A DNA stretch of 24,257 nt from Deinococcus malanensis (GCF_014647655.1 NZ_BMPP01000029.1:1-24257); one strand, 5' to 3'. Counted from the first letter of the stretch, positions 1 to 7,900 are shown. Made by a program: numbers and translations. The notes: generated from the sequence alone by a model not told the origin.

Positions 1-112
1 TCGACCCTTGGGTATCTCAGCCCTGCCGAGTTCGAAGCCCACCATCTTGCCAGACAGCCAGCCGCCGCTTAACTTGAAGTACGCAAAACCGGCACAACCT
101 CAGTGTCACCTG

Positions 113-451
113 ATGCCCATGTGCAGCTGGCACAACAACAAAGCGCGGGACGGCATACGGTTCACCCTCTCCTCCACCCAGATGCTGCAGCTCAAGGGGT
201 ACATGACAGGCGAACTGGCTGCGTCGTTCCGGCTCCGCCTGCCGTCCCCCTATCCGTTCGCAGTCCTGTACTACTCCGAAAGCGCGCAGGGGTGGACGTA
301 CCAGGACCTCGCCGAGGATCATCTGGACACGTGGGACCACGGGCTCGCCGGCGAGCCCCTGCTGGAACTGTACGTGGTGATCGAGCGCGTTGGTGGGCCG
401 CAGATCCGGCATCAGGCCCGTGCCGCTCACCTGCCGGTTCTGGCAACTTAA
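113..451 (+). CDS. Hypothetical protein, 112 aa
   Basis: No family is recognised. The frame is open from before base 8, so the gene could extend past the window edge. The segment from the ATG at 113 reads as ordinary globular protein, with a hydrophobic core (residues such as F-A-V-L-Y-Y-S-E) and an acidic stretch E-D-H-L-D-T-W-D-H, while the part before it is proline-rich and unconvincing. There is no strong Shine-Dalgarno before 113, so the start is tentative. A strong hairpin follows the stop by about 20 bases, which supports a real transcription unit ending here. The opposite strand is also open but looks like a shadow. Confidence 0.4.
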   Translation: MPMCSWHNNKARDGIRFTLSSTQMLQLKGYMTGELAASFRLRLPSPYPFAVLYYSESAQGWTYQDLAEDHLDTWDHGLAGEPLLELYVVIERVGGPQIRHQARAAHLPVLAT

Positions 452-470
452 CCCCGGGGTGATCGAATGC

Positions 471-507
471 TCCAGCGAGTGGCCTGAAGATCAGGCCACT
501 CGCTGGA
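471..507. terminator. Perfect 17-bp-stem hairpin, probable terminator
   Basis: Bases 471-487 are exactly complementary to 491-507, leaving the 3-base loop AGA. The stem begins TCCAGCGAGTGG and is followed by TTAATTA rather than a pure T run. It lies just after the hypothetical gene and before the decayed transposase, and could act in both directions. Confidence 0.6.
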
Positions 508-527
508 TTAATTACCGGGAATAAGGG

Positions 528-1013
528 TTGAACAATAGGGCAAAAAACGCGAAGGGGACGGCGTTATGCGCCGCAAGCGACCTCACTTTACTGCCACTCT
601 TTGCGGCCGTCACCATGCACAGTCAATGGATCGCGCCCCACTTCCCTCGCAAACTGATTCATCTACACGAGAAAATCTCGGATGCAGAACTGCTAGCGGT
701 GGCCCTACTTCAAAAGCTGCACAAGGTGTCGTATTTCAGCCACTGGGGGCGCTTTCTCAGACTCAACCACTTTCCATACTTCCTCTCAAAGCCCCAGGCC
801 CGCATCCGGCTCGCCCGGTTGACCCAGGTGGTCAAGCAGCTGGCCCGTTGGTATTTTCGCTCGTGCCTCGCCTCCACGGACATAGCAGCTCACAAAACTA
901 AACGCTGCCGATGCGTCGTCAACTACCGTCAAGTTGCCTACGATACAGTCCTCGATTCAGTGCAGGACCAGCTGTTCGATACGCGCGCTGATGGCCCCAC
1001 TTTTCCTCGATGA
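528..1013 (+). pseudogene. Decayed transposase, N-terminal part (IS4/IS982-like)
   Basis: The middle of this frame (about residues 46-106) reads as the N-terminal helical region of a DDE transposase: K-I-S-D-A-E-L-L-A-V-A-L-L-Q, then L-N-H-F-P-Y-F and a basic segment Q-A-R-I-R-L-A-R-L. The later part (from about residue 107) loses sense and no DDE catalytic region follows, so this is a truncated relic. Family assignment is from memory of IS4/IS982-type proteins and is uncertain. It lies between a strong hairpin and the partition module, and marks an old insertion next to the plasmid core. Confidence 0.45.
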
Positions 1014-1067
1014 CTTGGAGATTCGCGACCGTCACCTCCTGGCGCAGCAGGGCTTCAACTCCCAGAG

Positions 1068-1265
1068 ATGCAACGGACGCTTTGCCTAGAGGTTTGGGAA
1101 CCGTTACGACGAGTGGGTCCTGCTCTTATGCTCGCGCTGGAACGAATGACTCAGCGGGGAACCCCTGAAGCCGCCCAACTCGCCACCGAGGTCATCGCGC
1201 TCGTCCACCGCGTCGTGCGCCTGGTCGCCAGTGCCGAGGGTCCACTGGATGATGAGACCCTCTAA
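1068..1265 (+). pseudogene. Hypothetical frame interrupted by a stop, upstream of parA
   Basis: From ATG 1068 the frame gives 65 aa, with a helical middle (A-A-Q-L-A-T-E-V-I-A-L-V-H-R-V-V-R-L-V) and ending D-D-E-T-L at a TAA. The same frame stays open beyond the stop and still reads like protein: [20 protein letters not shown], continuing to about 1350. A single CAA to TAA change would explain the break. No family is recognised. The frame runs toward the first parS-like site. It may be a real short gene or a broken longer one. Confidence 0.35.
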
Positions 1266-1370
1266 GCGCTCGTCCACCTTGATGACATCTACCATGAGCA
1301 CAGTGACGCCTTTGGGCTGGAGCCGCAGGCTTACATGGTCGGCTGGTTCTGCCCCCCCAGTCTCAGCCCT

Positions 1371-1388
1371 GTTCGTGCCGGCATGAAC
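1371..1388. promoter_or_regulatory. parS: Candidate parS centromere site 1
   Basis: GTTCGTGCCGGCATGAAC, differing at one base from the perfect palindrome at 3085-3102 just after parB. It lies about 40 bases before the parA start and just upstream of its candidate -10, so ParB bound here could both load the plasmid and repress parAB. The role is inferred from position and symmetry. Confidence 0.65.
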
Positions 1389-1414
1389 AGAGCTGTCTCA
1401 TGTCTCGAACGCGG

Positions 1415-1420
1415 TATGGT
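1415..1420 (+). promoter_or_regulatory. Candidate -10 box of parA (leaderless type)
   Basis: TATGGT is followed by six bases and then the ATG at 1427. A transcript from this box would start at or next to the start codon, giving a leaderless mRNA as is common in Deinococcus. No good -35 box is visible. Confidence 0.45.
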
Positions 1421-1426
1421 GCGGGC

Positions 1427-2197
1427 ATGATTGCGTTAACGGTGTTCAATCACGCAGGAGGAGCGGGAAAGACCAGCCTCACTCTTAATATGGGCCACGA
1501 GCTGGCGGTGTCTGGCCAGCGCGTCCTGCTTATCGATCTGGATCCGCAGGCCAGCCTCACAGGCTGGATGGGCATCTCCGGCGTGGCGCAGGAGGACACC
1601 GTGTTCGCCACCGCCGTCGATGGGCTGCCTCTGCCCACACCATTTAAAGCGCATAGCCTTGATGTAATCCCTTCCCATATGGTGCTTGCTCTGGCTGAAG
1701 GCCAGATGATGGGCCGGGTCGGCGCCCAGGCGCACCTACGTGAAGCACTTGACGCCTTCGAGGCACGATACGACGTAGTCCTGATCGACAGTCCACCCAG
1801 TCTGGGCCAGCTGTCCATCCTGGGCGCCCTGGCGGCTGATCAGATGATCGTGCCCGTCCCCACCCGTCAGAAAGGTCTGGACGCTCTGCCCGGCCTGCAA
1901 GTGGCCATGACCCAGTACCGCAAGGTCCGCCCGGATCTCGCGGTGGCCCTGTACGTTCCGACCTTCTACGACGCCCGGCGCGTGCACGACCGCGAGGTCC
2001 TGGCTGAACTTCAGGCCCACCTCTCTCCCCTTGCCGCGCCAGTTCCGCAGCGGGAAGCCGTGTGGCTCGATTCCACCATGCAGGGGGCCCCCGTAGGCAT
2101 CTACGCGCCGAACAGCCCGGTGCACGACGACGTGCGCCGCGTGACCGCAGATCTCGCGGCCGTGATCGGGCTGCCGTACCACCAGGGGGCCGCATGA
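1427..2197 (+). CDS. parA: ParA-family partition ATPase, 256 aa
   Basis: Walker-type ATPase that moves plasmid copies apart on the nucleoid together with ParB. Near the N-terminus is N-H-A-G-G-A-G-K-T (residues 8-16), the phosphate-binding loop, followed by [10 protein letters not shown] (switch region) and, near residue 115, V-V-L-I-D-S-P-P-S. The signature lysine expected at the start of the loop (K-G-G-x-G-K-T) is alanine here. An ATG at 1400 is in frame, but the start at 1427 gives the N-terminus usual for the family and sits six bases after a TATGGT box. The protein lacks an N-terminal DNA-binding domain, so it is a short (type Ib-like) ParA. Its stop overlaps the parB start as ATGA. Confidence 0.93.
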   Translation: MIALTVFNHAGGAGKTSLTLNMGHELAVSGQRVLLIDLDPQASLTGWMGISGVAQEDTVFATAVDGLPLPTPFKAHSLDVIPSHMVLALAEGQMMGRVGAQAHLREALDAFEARYDVVLIDSPPSLGQLSILGALAADQMIVPVPTRQKGLDALPGLQVAMTQYRKVRPDLAVALYVPTFYDARRVHDREVLAELQAHLSPLAAPVPQREAVWLDSTMQGAPVGIYAPNSPVHDDVRRVTADLAAVIGLPYHQGAA

Positions 2198-3084
2198 CCC
2201 GCAAGCGCCCTGACCGGAAGCCGGACCTGTCTGGCCTCTTGGGAGAAGGCCTCGGTGAGCTCAAGAACCGCGCACCCACCGCGGCGGCGCAGGTGCTTCC
2301 TGTAGCATCCCTGCGCCCCGGAACCCAGCAGCCCCGGAGGGCTTTCGACGATCCCGCCCTGCAAGCACTGGCCGCCAGCATCCAGGCCGAAGGCATCCTC
2401 CAGCCGCTGCTGGTGCGCCCGGTGCGAGGCGGACATGAGATCGTCGCGGGTGAACGTCGCTGGCGGGCTGCCCAGCTGGCCGGGCTGGCCGAAGTGCCCG
2501 TGTTCATCCGGGAGCTTGATGACCGGCAGGCGCTGGCCGCGGGCCTGGTCGAAAACCTCCAGCGCCAGGACCTCAACGTTATCGACGAGGTCGATGCCAA
2601 GCTCGGCCTGGTGGCCCTGACCCTGGGCCTGGAGCAGCATGACGCCCGCGGTCGCATCATGCAGCTGCTGCGCGAGGAACCAGGGGCAGACCATGCCGCG
2701 CTCGACGCCCTGTTCGCCGGGCTCGGGGAAGGCTGGCAGGGCTTTGCCAAGAACAAGCTCCGGGTGCTCAACTGGCCACCCGCGCTGGTTGACGCGCTGC
2801 GAGCTGGTCTGCCCCATACCGTGGCTGCGGTGATCGCCGGCGCTCCCGAGACGGAGCACCCGCGCCTCATCGCCGTGGCGGAGGGCGGGGCAACGCGGGC
2901 AGAGCTACGCGAGGAGGTTGCACGCCTCACCGCTCCCGCACCGAAGGCCACGGTGCCACGCGCGGAGCTCGCCGGGAGGCGGCTGACCAGCCGTCGCTTC
3001 ATGGCGAACCTCGGGGCCGACGAGCGGAAGGCCGTCGAGCGCTGGCTCGCCAAAATGCCCGCCGCTCTGGCTGCCGACGAGTAA
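2194..3084 (+). CDS. parB: ParB-family partition protein, 296 aa
   Basis: Centromere-binding partner of ParA. The ParB/Srx nucleotide-binding domain covers roughly residues 35-125, with the hallmark G-E-R-R-W-R-A-A at 86-93 and E-N-L-Q-R-Q-D-L-N at 120-128. A helix-rich DNA-binding middle follows (about 130-230), then a C-terminal segment likely used for dimerisation. The frame is open further upstream, to a GTG at 2062 inside parA, but ATG 2194 is chosen: it overlaps the parA stop (ATGA), is preceded by the purine stretch CAGGGGG, and gives the typical basic N-terminus M-T-R-K-R-P. A perfect parS-like palindrome begins at the base after the stop codon. Confidence 0.93.
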   Translation: MTRKRPDRKPDLSGLLGEGLGELKNRAPTAAAQVLPVASLRPGTQQPRRAFDDPALQALAASIQAEGILQPLLVRPVRGGHEIVAGERRWRAAQLAGLAEVPVFIRELDDRQALAAGLVENLQRQDLNVIDEVDAKLGLVALTLGLEQHDARGRIMQLLREEPGADHAALDALFAGLGEGWQGFAKNKLRVLNWPPALVDALRAGLPHTVAAVIAGAPETEHPRLIAVAEGGATRAELREEVARLTAPAPKATVPRAELAGRRLTSRRFMANLGADERKAVERWLAKMPAALAADE

Positions 3085-3102
3085 GTTCATGCCGGCATGA
3101 AC
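3085..3102. promoter_or_regulatory. parS: Candidate parS centromere site 2 (perfect palindrome)
   Basis: GTTCATGCCGGCATGAAC is a perfect 18-bp palindrome beginning at the base after the parB stop. Together with the near-identical copy at 1371-1388 it brackets the parAB genes, as expected of ParB binding sites. No further full copy was seen in the window. Confidence 0.7.
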
Positions 3103-3125
3103 GCTGCCCCGTCCAGGGCAGCGTT
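3100..3125 (+). terminator. Terminator-like hairpin after parB
   Basis: AACGCTGCCC (3100-3109) pairs perfectly with GGGCAGCGTT (3116-3125) across a 6-base loop. Three bases overlap the parS palindrome, so ParB binding and termination could interfere with each other. The T run after it is weak. Confidence 0.55.
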
Positions 3126-3197
3126 TGCCGTTGCTGACAGACAATCTAGACAAAAACAGTATATCTCTTGGCACTGAAACAGAGCGAAACTGCCCTT

Positions 3198-3464
3198 ATG
3201 TACGAACGCAACGGCCCGCACGCTTTCCAGGACATCTCTGCCACTCACGAGTTCGTGGCCGTGGATTTGCCTCCTTACTGGGACGGACAACGCACCGTGG
3301 CGGACACCCTCGATGACAGTGCCCAGCTGCCCCACCCGGCTCAGTGCCTGCGCAACACCCTGAGCCGGGCGGTCCTGTGCGCCGTCGGCAGCTTGTGCTC
3401 CAGAGTCGAACTCACCACAGACGGGTCCGGCGTGCACATGGTCGGGGTCGACTGGGAAGGCTGA
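3198..3464 (+). CDS. Small hypothetical protein, 88 aa
   Basis: No family is recognised. The protein begins M-Y-E-R-N-G-P-H-A-F-Q-D and ends V-H-M-V-G-V-D-W-E-G. It has two cysteines near the middle (C-A-V-G-S-L-C) and no membrane segment or signal peptide. A TTG start at 3168 would add ten residues; the ATG at 3198 is preferred, though no clear ribosome site precedes it. It lies between the partition module and a decayed region and is followed by two small hairpins. Confidence 0.4.
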   Translation: MYERNGPHAFQDISATHEFVAVDLPPYWDGQRTVADTLDDSAQLPHPAQCLRNTLSRAVLCAVGSLCSRVELTTDGSGVHMVGVDWEG

Positions 3465-3482
3465 ACCTCTCCCCCATCCTGG

Positions 3483-3519
3483 CCGCCCTCCGGGGCGGAT
3501 CTTGCTGGCCCGGCCAGCA
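3483..3519. terminator. Two adjacent GC-rich hairpins
   Basis: CCGCCC TCCG GGGCGG (3483-3498) is followed by the near-palindrome TGCTGGCC C GGCCAGCA (3503-3519). They sit 20-55 bases after the small hypothetical gene and could terminate it. There is no T run. Confidence 0.35.
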
Positions 3520-3597
3520 CACGGAGCCCCATAAGCAACACACCACCGTGCCCCACAACAGAGCAAACATGCGGGTAAGAACGCATTGAGGTTGACG

Positions 3598-4182
3598 ATG
3601 CTCGCCGCTCCCGTAACCCCCGTATTGGACCTGCGCCGGACGCCGGCTGCCGCTTACCATCAAACCCACGGGCTGCTCGCCCAGCTGTGCAGTGACCCAG
3701 TCATCCCGACCACCGCGCTCGCCCTGACCCTCAACGTTCAACGGGCCGAGGCCCGGGAGGCCGAGGTGTGGGGCAGCACACGCACCCGCCTGGCGGCCGA
3801 TGCGCGCCTGCCGGCCAGCGACAATTTCAACGTGGCCCGCAGGCTCAGGTCGGAGCTGCCGAGCTCAGCGGCAGCCCGGACGCCGTCATCGCCGCGTGGG
3901 CCGTCTGTTTTGACGTGGTGACCGCGCTGCGCAGCACCGAAGGCAATGCCCGCCGTGCATCTCCTCCTGACCCCGTCACGGTTGCCAACGACGACGCGGC
4001 CCGCGAGGACAGCCTGCGCATCCGCTAGTGGGCCAACAGCCCCCACGCCGCCTGGTCAACCCGGGCAGGGGAGATCCTGCCTCTCTCACGTCAGCAGGTC
4101 CCTTTCAGACTGCTTCCCTCGCCAGCAGCTCCGGGCGGGCCAGCACTCACGGGTCAGTGGGGCAATCCTCTGCACTACGCAT
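3598..4182 (+). pseudogene. Hypothetical gene broken by a frameshift and a stop
   Basis: An ATG at 3598 with GAGG seven bases upstream opens a frame that reads well as far as N-F-N-V-A-R-R-L-R near 3850. The sense then moves to another frame, with Q-V-G-A-A-E-L-S-G-S-P-D-A-V-I-A-A-W-A-V continuing to a TAG at 4026. After that TAG the frame still reads like protein (W-A-N-S-P-H-A-A-W-S-T-R-A-G-E) for perhaps 100 bases. The simplest reading is one gene carrying a frameshift around 3845-3860 and a CAG to TAG nonsense change. No family is recognised, and the 3' limit given is only where the frame finally closes. Confidence 0.35.
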
Positions 4183-4550
4183 TAGGGAATGAGCACCGTG
4201 CCATGGTCCGAAATTGAAGCCTCTGGCCCTTCCGGTCGGGTACGGGAGAGCATGCCTGAATGCACGCGGCGACGGTCCAGGGAACTGGACATCCACAGGC
4301 GCCGCACAGGACGACACCCCGAGGGGATGAACCGCACGCAGCACTCATGCCGCTTATGTCACCGCAACCGGGCCCAGGGCCGCTGAGCATTTTGTTCAGG
4401 AATGGGTGAGGCTCCAGCAAAGCGGAGGAGGGACATGATCTTGTCTTCTTCCACCCGCTCCCTTCAGGTGGCCTGCCTCAAGTCTCAAAGAGCGTTTTGA
4501 AAGGTCGCCAAGGTGATTTTGCACGCCCTGGTGCGGACGTAGCGTGGTGA
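4183..4550. other. Intergenic stretch with no recognisable gene
   Basis: Short frames exist on both strands, but none has convincing protein character, a ribosome site or conserved neighbours. It lies between a gene relic and an IS5-type relic and is probably decayed accessory DNA. The left end of the IS5 relic may lie in the last 60 bases. Confidence 0.4.
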
Positions 4551-4670
4551 ATGACGCACCGCGCCTATACCAGCGACTTGACCGATTAGGAATGGGCTGT
4601 CCTGGATTCGCCTGGGTTCGCGCTCCTTCTTCGAAAGAGCCCCTGCATGAGCCGGTTGGATAGTTGGTCA
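4551..4670 (+). pseudogene. IS5-family transposase N-terminal relic
   Basis: ATG 4551 opens M-T-H-R-A-Y-T-S-D-L-T-D, stop (TAG 4587), E-W-A-V-L. Ignoring the stop, this matches the classic N-terminus of IS5/IS427-group transposases (R-x-Y-x-S-D-L-T-D-x-E-W-x-x-L). After E-W-A-V-L-D-S-P the similarity is lost, so only the first 20-odd codons remain, with a GAA or CAG type codon changed to a stop. It shows that an IS element once sat between the partition genes and repA. The downstream limit is approximate. Confidence 0.6.
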
Positions 4671-4934
4671 AAGCGGGTTCTCTGAACCGGGGGGTGGTCG
4701 TGGTTACACCTGAACAACATTCGCGGGCTTCAGGCGTGCGCCAAAAGGAAGCCAGATCGCCCGGAGGGCAGCGCTGCGTTCCGCCTACCGTGGGGAACTA
4801 GGGGACAAGCTCATGGCCACGCTCCCGCTGGTGTCGGCCGACCCAGGTATCCAGGAAGTGAACATGGCAGAGACTTCGGGGCTGACACTCAGATCCGTAA
4901 AAGGTTTTGCAGGACAAGGCCGCTGGGCATGCTT
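4671..4934. other. Intergenic stretch downstream of repA, nothing recognised
   Basis: About 260 bases between the IS5 relic and the 3' end of repA. No open frame here has protein character, and no strong hairpin was found that would terminate repA. Confidence 0.4.
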
Positions 4935-6407
4935 TCATCCCCCGAGCAGAGCTTCCTGACCCTGGCGCCGCCGCTCGGCGGCCTCCTTGATCAGCACTTT
5001 CAGGAAAGGCTCCGTGCGGCCTTCGAAAACGGCAGCCATCATTTCTCGCTCGACCACAATGGCGTCAAGAACACCTTCGAGGATGGCCTGATGCACTGCG
5101 CTCAGGCGCGCTGTCCCTAACTTCATGACGTGGACGCCTCCCAACAGACGGAGGCGAGCCACGATGGCGTCGGCCTGCTCAGAGCGGGGCAGCGACCGGA
5201 GTGCCTCTTCCCGGGCCCGACGGACCGTCTCGACGTCATCCTCTACCTGCGGGACTGCAGCTGCCCGGATGGTCGCCGGCATCACGGCGGTGGGGGAGAC
5301 GAAGCCTTCAGGGTCCGGGAAGCGTGAGCCGTCGTCTTTGAGGACGGTAACCACGTACCCTGATGTGTTCTTGATCCGGGAGCGGTCCCGCTGCAACAGG
5401 AATTCGGCCTTGGCGAGGCGGTGGAGCAGCTCTTCCCGAGGCACACTCTGGACGATCCCATTGGCCACTGCTTCACCGACGCCGTGCCGCATGATCCGAG
5501 CCACGAGATCCAGACCGAACGTGGGACCGTCGCCAAAGCGGTACACGATCTCCTGTTGGCTGCCAGTCCCCTCATATACCACGGCGGTCAGGTACCCGCA
5601 GGCTTGCAGGTCGTCGTGGGCTTTTTCAAGGGTCCGCTTGATGCGGCTCGGCACCAGGTCCTTGAGCTTGCACTCCTGACCCCACGCCGTGAGCGTCATG
5701 CGCAACTCCATGGTAATCATCTGCGGGTCGGCCGGATCGTACCGTTTGGCATCCAGCAGACGGTAGACACTGCGGGCCAGGGGACGCACCAGCTGATTCA
5801 GAAGCACCGGATCAAGCGGTTTGATGTACTGCGCGCGAACGCTCTGCACCAGCGCTTTGGGCAGCCGAATATGAATCACACTGCCTTTCCCGAGAGACTG
5901 GTCGGCGCTGTCGTACGACAGCCCCTCGATCAAGGAGAACGTCTGCGTGGTCCAGCGGCGCTGGGTGTGCGCGCGCCACGCGTTCTGGGTCAGGAACTTC
6001 GCGCTGTTCAGCCGGTGAAGACTCGCCCGCAGAATCTGATAGTAGCGGCCCCCGGTGTCGAGTCCGGCACATTGAAGGATTTGGTGAGGTGTGGCGATAA
6101 TCTCGCCGCTTTCCGGTGCACCCTGCTCCACGAAAATCGTCAGGAGGCCGTTCATGATGTCGCCGTCAAGACCGTGCGGTACGCCCCCGAACTCGGATGG
6201 GGCAATACAGGACAAAAGGGCTGGCTGGCCGTCCACCTCGAAGGCGACTTCCCAACTGGTGTAATCGTCGGGAATCCGTTCCTGCACGCTGATCAGGGCC
6301 AGCCGGCCGATGTTGAGTTCATCGATGCGGTCCAGGCGCTCGGGCAGGGGAGGGGTGCGCACGGCGGCCGGAACTCGGGAAGTGGAACCGGACGTCTTTC
6401 CTTTCAC
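4935..6407 (-). CDS. repA: Plasmid replication initiator RepA, 490 aa
   Basis: Initiator that binds the iterons upstream of its own gene and opens the plasmid origin. The sequence resembles the replication initiator protein A family (RPA, PF10134): an N-terminal region with the initiator-type L-S-C-I-A-P-S-E-F-G-G-V-P-H-G-L-D-G-D-I-M-N-G-L, then the winged-helix part around G-R-Y-Y-Q-I-L-R-A-S-L-H-R-L, a second basic domain near R-P-L-A-R-S-V-Y-R-L-L-D-A-K-R-Y, and a C-terminal charged helical tail rich in E-R-R-R. The start is GTG at 6407, which fits the M-K-G-K-T-S-G-S N-terminus; upstream on the same strand lies TATAGT at 6422-6417. Thirteen iterons lie behind the gene (6553-7083), and their occupancy probably also represses it. 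Confidence 0.88.
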   Translation of the reverse strand: MKGKTSGSTSRVPAAVRTPPLPERLDRIDELNIGRLALISVQERIPDDYTSWEVAFEVDGQPALLSCIAPSEFGGVPHGLDGDIMNGLLTIFVEQGAPESGEIIATPHQILQCAGLDTGGRYYQILRASLHRLNSAKFLTQNAWRAHTQRRWTTQTFSLIEGLSYDSADQSLGKGSVIHIRLPKALVQSVRAQYIKPLDPVLLNQLVRPLARSVYRLLDAKRYDPADPQMITMELRMTLTAWGQECKLKDLVPSRIKRTLEKAHDDLQACGYLTAVVYEGTGSQQEIVYRFGDGPTFGLDLVARIMRHGVGEAVANGIVQSVPREELLHRLAKAEFLLQRDRSRIKNTSGYVVTVLKDDGSRFPDPEGFVSPTAVMPATIRAAAVPQVEDDVETVRRAREEALRSLPRSEQADAIVARLRLLGGVHVMKLGTARLSAVHQAILEGVLDAIVVEREMMAAVFEGRTEPFLKVLIKEAAERRRQGQEALLGG

Positions 6408-6416
6408 GGTCCCTGC

Positions 6417-6445
6417 ACTATAGACCGGCGGCCTCTGATGTTGAA
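6417..6445 (-). promoter_or_regulatory. Candidate repA promoter
   Basis: On the minus strand TATAGT (6422-6417) stands nine bases before the GTG start, with TTCAAC 17 bases further upstream as a weak -35. The transcript would have almost no leader. Confidence 0.4.
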
Positions 6446-6454
6446 GTCTCCTGA

Positions 6455-6500
6455 TTGAATAAAAAGAAGTGATGATAAAAAGAAATGATCATCATCAGGC
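6455..6500. other. AT-rich stretch beside the iterons, candidate unwinding element
   Basis: A markedly AT-rich run in otherwise GC-rich DNA, containing AATAAAAAGAAGTGATGATA and an inverted repeat (TGATGAT 6470-6476, ATCATCA 6491-6497). It lies directly between repA and the first iteron, the usual place for origin melting. The role is inferred. Confidence 0.45.
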
Positions 6501-6540
6501 AATGAGCTTGTTTTCCGTCCTGGAAAGCTCTTATCACGTC

Positions 6541-7085
6541 AAACTGACCGAGATGTCCGAAGCAGGTCGCCAGAAACTGACCGAGATGTCCGAACGACCA
6601 GGGCTTTTCCAGCCAAAATGTCCGAACTCCACAAAAGCGATCAGCCGAGATGTCCGAGCTTGAGGTGGCCAGGATGTCCGAATCCATCAGACTGAATTGA
6701 CCGAGATGTCCGAACTCCCTCTGGGCATGTTCAGGAAAAATCAGCCGAGATGTCCGAACTTTAGGAGGTCATTCGAGGTTCACCACCTCGGACATCTTGG
6801 TTACAGGCGTGGTCAGCGGATTTCCGGCATGAAGGCTCAGGGACAGCGTTTTCCACGCAGTCTTTTGCAGGCAACCAAGATGTCCGAACCTGAGTGGCCA
6901 AGATGTCCGAAGAATGCAGGCCCCTCATCCAATAACAGGGTCACATGACGGTCCAGCTTCACATACCCCCGGACATCTCGGTCAGTTCTGACGTCGATGT
7001 GACGGAATGATCGGACAACTCGGTCAGATGGCTGCCACATCACCCGTCCACCTCACCGTCTTACATGCCTCGTCTTCGGACATCT
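6541..7085. repeat. oriV: Iteron array, 13 copies: plasmid origin (oriV)
   Basis: Consensus TGACCGAGATGTCCGAAC. The core ATGTCCGA lies on the plus strand at 6553, 6586, 6618, 6650, 6674, 6706, 6750, 6880 and 6903, and inverted on the minus strand at 6788-6795, 6969-6976, 7011-7018 (variant) and 7076-7083. Successive direct copies are mostly 32-33 bases apart, about three helical turns, so RepA would bind along one face of the DNA. The copies vary in the bases before the core (CCGAG, CCAAA, CCAGG, CCAAG). A DnaA-box-like TTTTCCACG lies at 6849-6857. Confidence 0.88.
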
Positions 7086-7900
7086 TGGACAGTGCGTAAC
7101 GCAGAGGTTCCTGTGGTCTGCCAGCAGGTGCCACCAGGAATCAGATTGACCTGCAGGGCAATCAAGACGATTCTGCGCTGATCCAGCCACCAGCAATGGC
7201 GAGCAGGGTGCTGAACATTGAGAGAGAGCTTGCCGGCTATGTGCTCCAGCGCCCCTTCGCCTCGGGCCATGCCGATGCCTTGCTCCACAGAGAAGCCCCA
7301 TGCCAGCTGCAGTGAGCGGCTTGCCGGTGGTCTTGGACGAGATGGTAGTGCGGCTGAAGGCCCAGGACCGGACAGACAGGTTCGGTCCACCGACGCGACA
7401 GGTGAAACACAGCGGTTCCACCGTGTGGCCCCGTCAGTGTGCGTCTGTGTATGAGGCCCGGACCTATAAAACCGGCTGGTGTGAACGCCGGAATCCTGTC
7501 TGCCAGCGTGTGGGGAGCTGTGAAGTGCTCAAGTGTGTCATCGGACGGAGGTGATGCAGGGCGGCCACGAGTCATTTTGTTGCCGGAAGTCATTGGATCA
7601 CTCAGGTTTGCCACCGTGGGATCGGCGGGGGAGAGCAGCATGCAGAACCCAAGGCCAACATGGACATCGTGTGCTCAAGGCGATGACGGGAATCTCCTCC
7701 GGCAGCGAAAGCGATGCTCAATCCGGACGACTGAAGACCGATTGCGCAGTTGTGCGGGATGCGAATGGGGAGCCTGGGCTCCCCATTCGCATGAGAGTCG
7801 GTCAGGTCAGTTGTGGAATCCTGCTCAGGGTGCGGAGATTAACGAGACCGGCGTGATTTCAGATATGGGAAGAGATCACTGCGGGATACCCCCACCCGCA
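7086..7900. other. Region with no convincing gene; eroded accessory DNA
   Basis: Several frames of 60-190 codons are open on both strands, but none shows a recognisable family, a ribosome site or consistent coding character, and they overlap one another. Parts of the minus strand between 7061 and 7421 have a vaguely transposase-like look (short hydrophobic and tryptophan-rich segments), but I cannot assign them. The one clear structure is the long hairpin at 7759-7792. Confidence 0.4.
7759..7792. terminator. Perfect 16-bp inverted repeat, strong hairpin
   Basis: Bases 7759-7774 (ATGCGAATGGGGAGCC) are exactly complementary to 7777-7792, with only TG between. No T run follows on either strand. 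It may be a bidirectional terminator or a small dispersed hairpin element; compare the 17-bp hairpin at 471-507. Confidence 0.45.

Noticed and set aside
1644..3053. 469-codon open frame on the minus strand opposite parA and parB
   Set aside because: Arginine/serine-rich low-complexity translation, antisense to two clear partition genes; a GC-rich shadow frame.
5421..6458. 345-codon plus-strand frame opposite repA
   Set aside because: No ribosome site or family; repA on the other strand has clear initiator features.
6541..7085. Repeat field considered as a CRISPR array
   Set aside because: Repeats are only about 18 bases, imperfect, irregularly spaced and in both orientations, next to repA; they are iterons. 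No cas genes.
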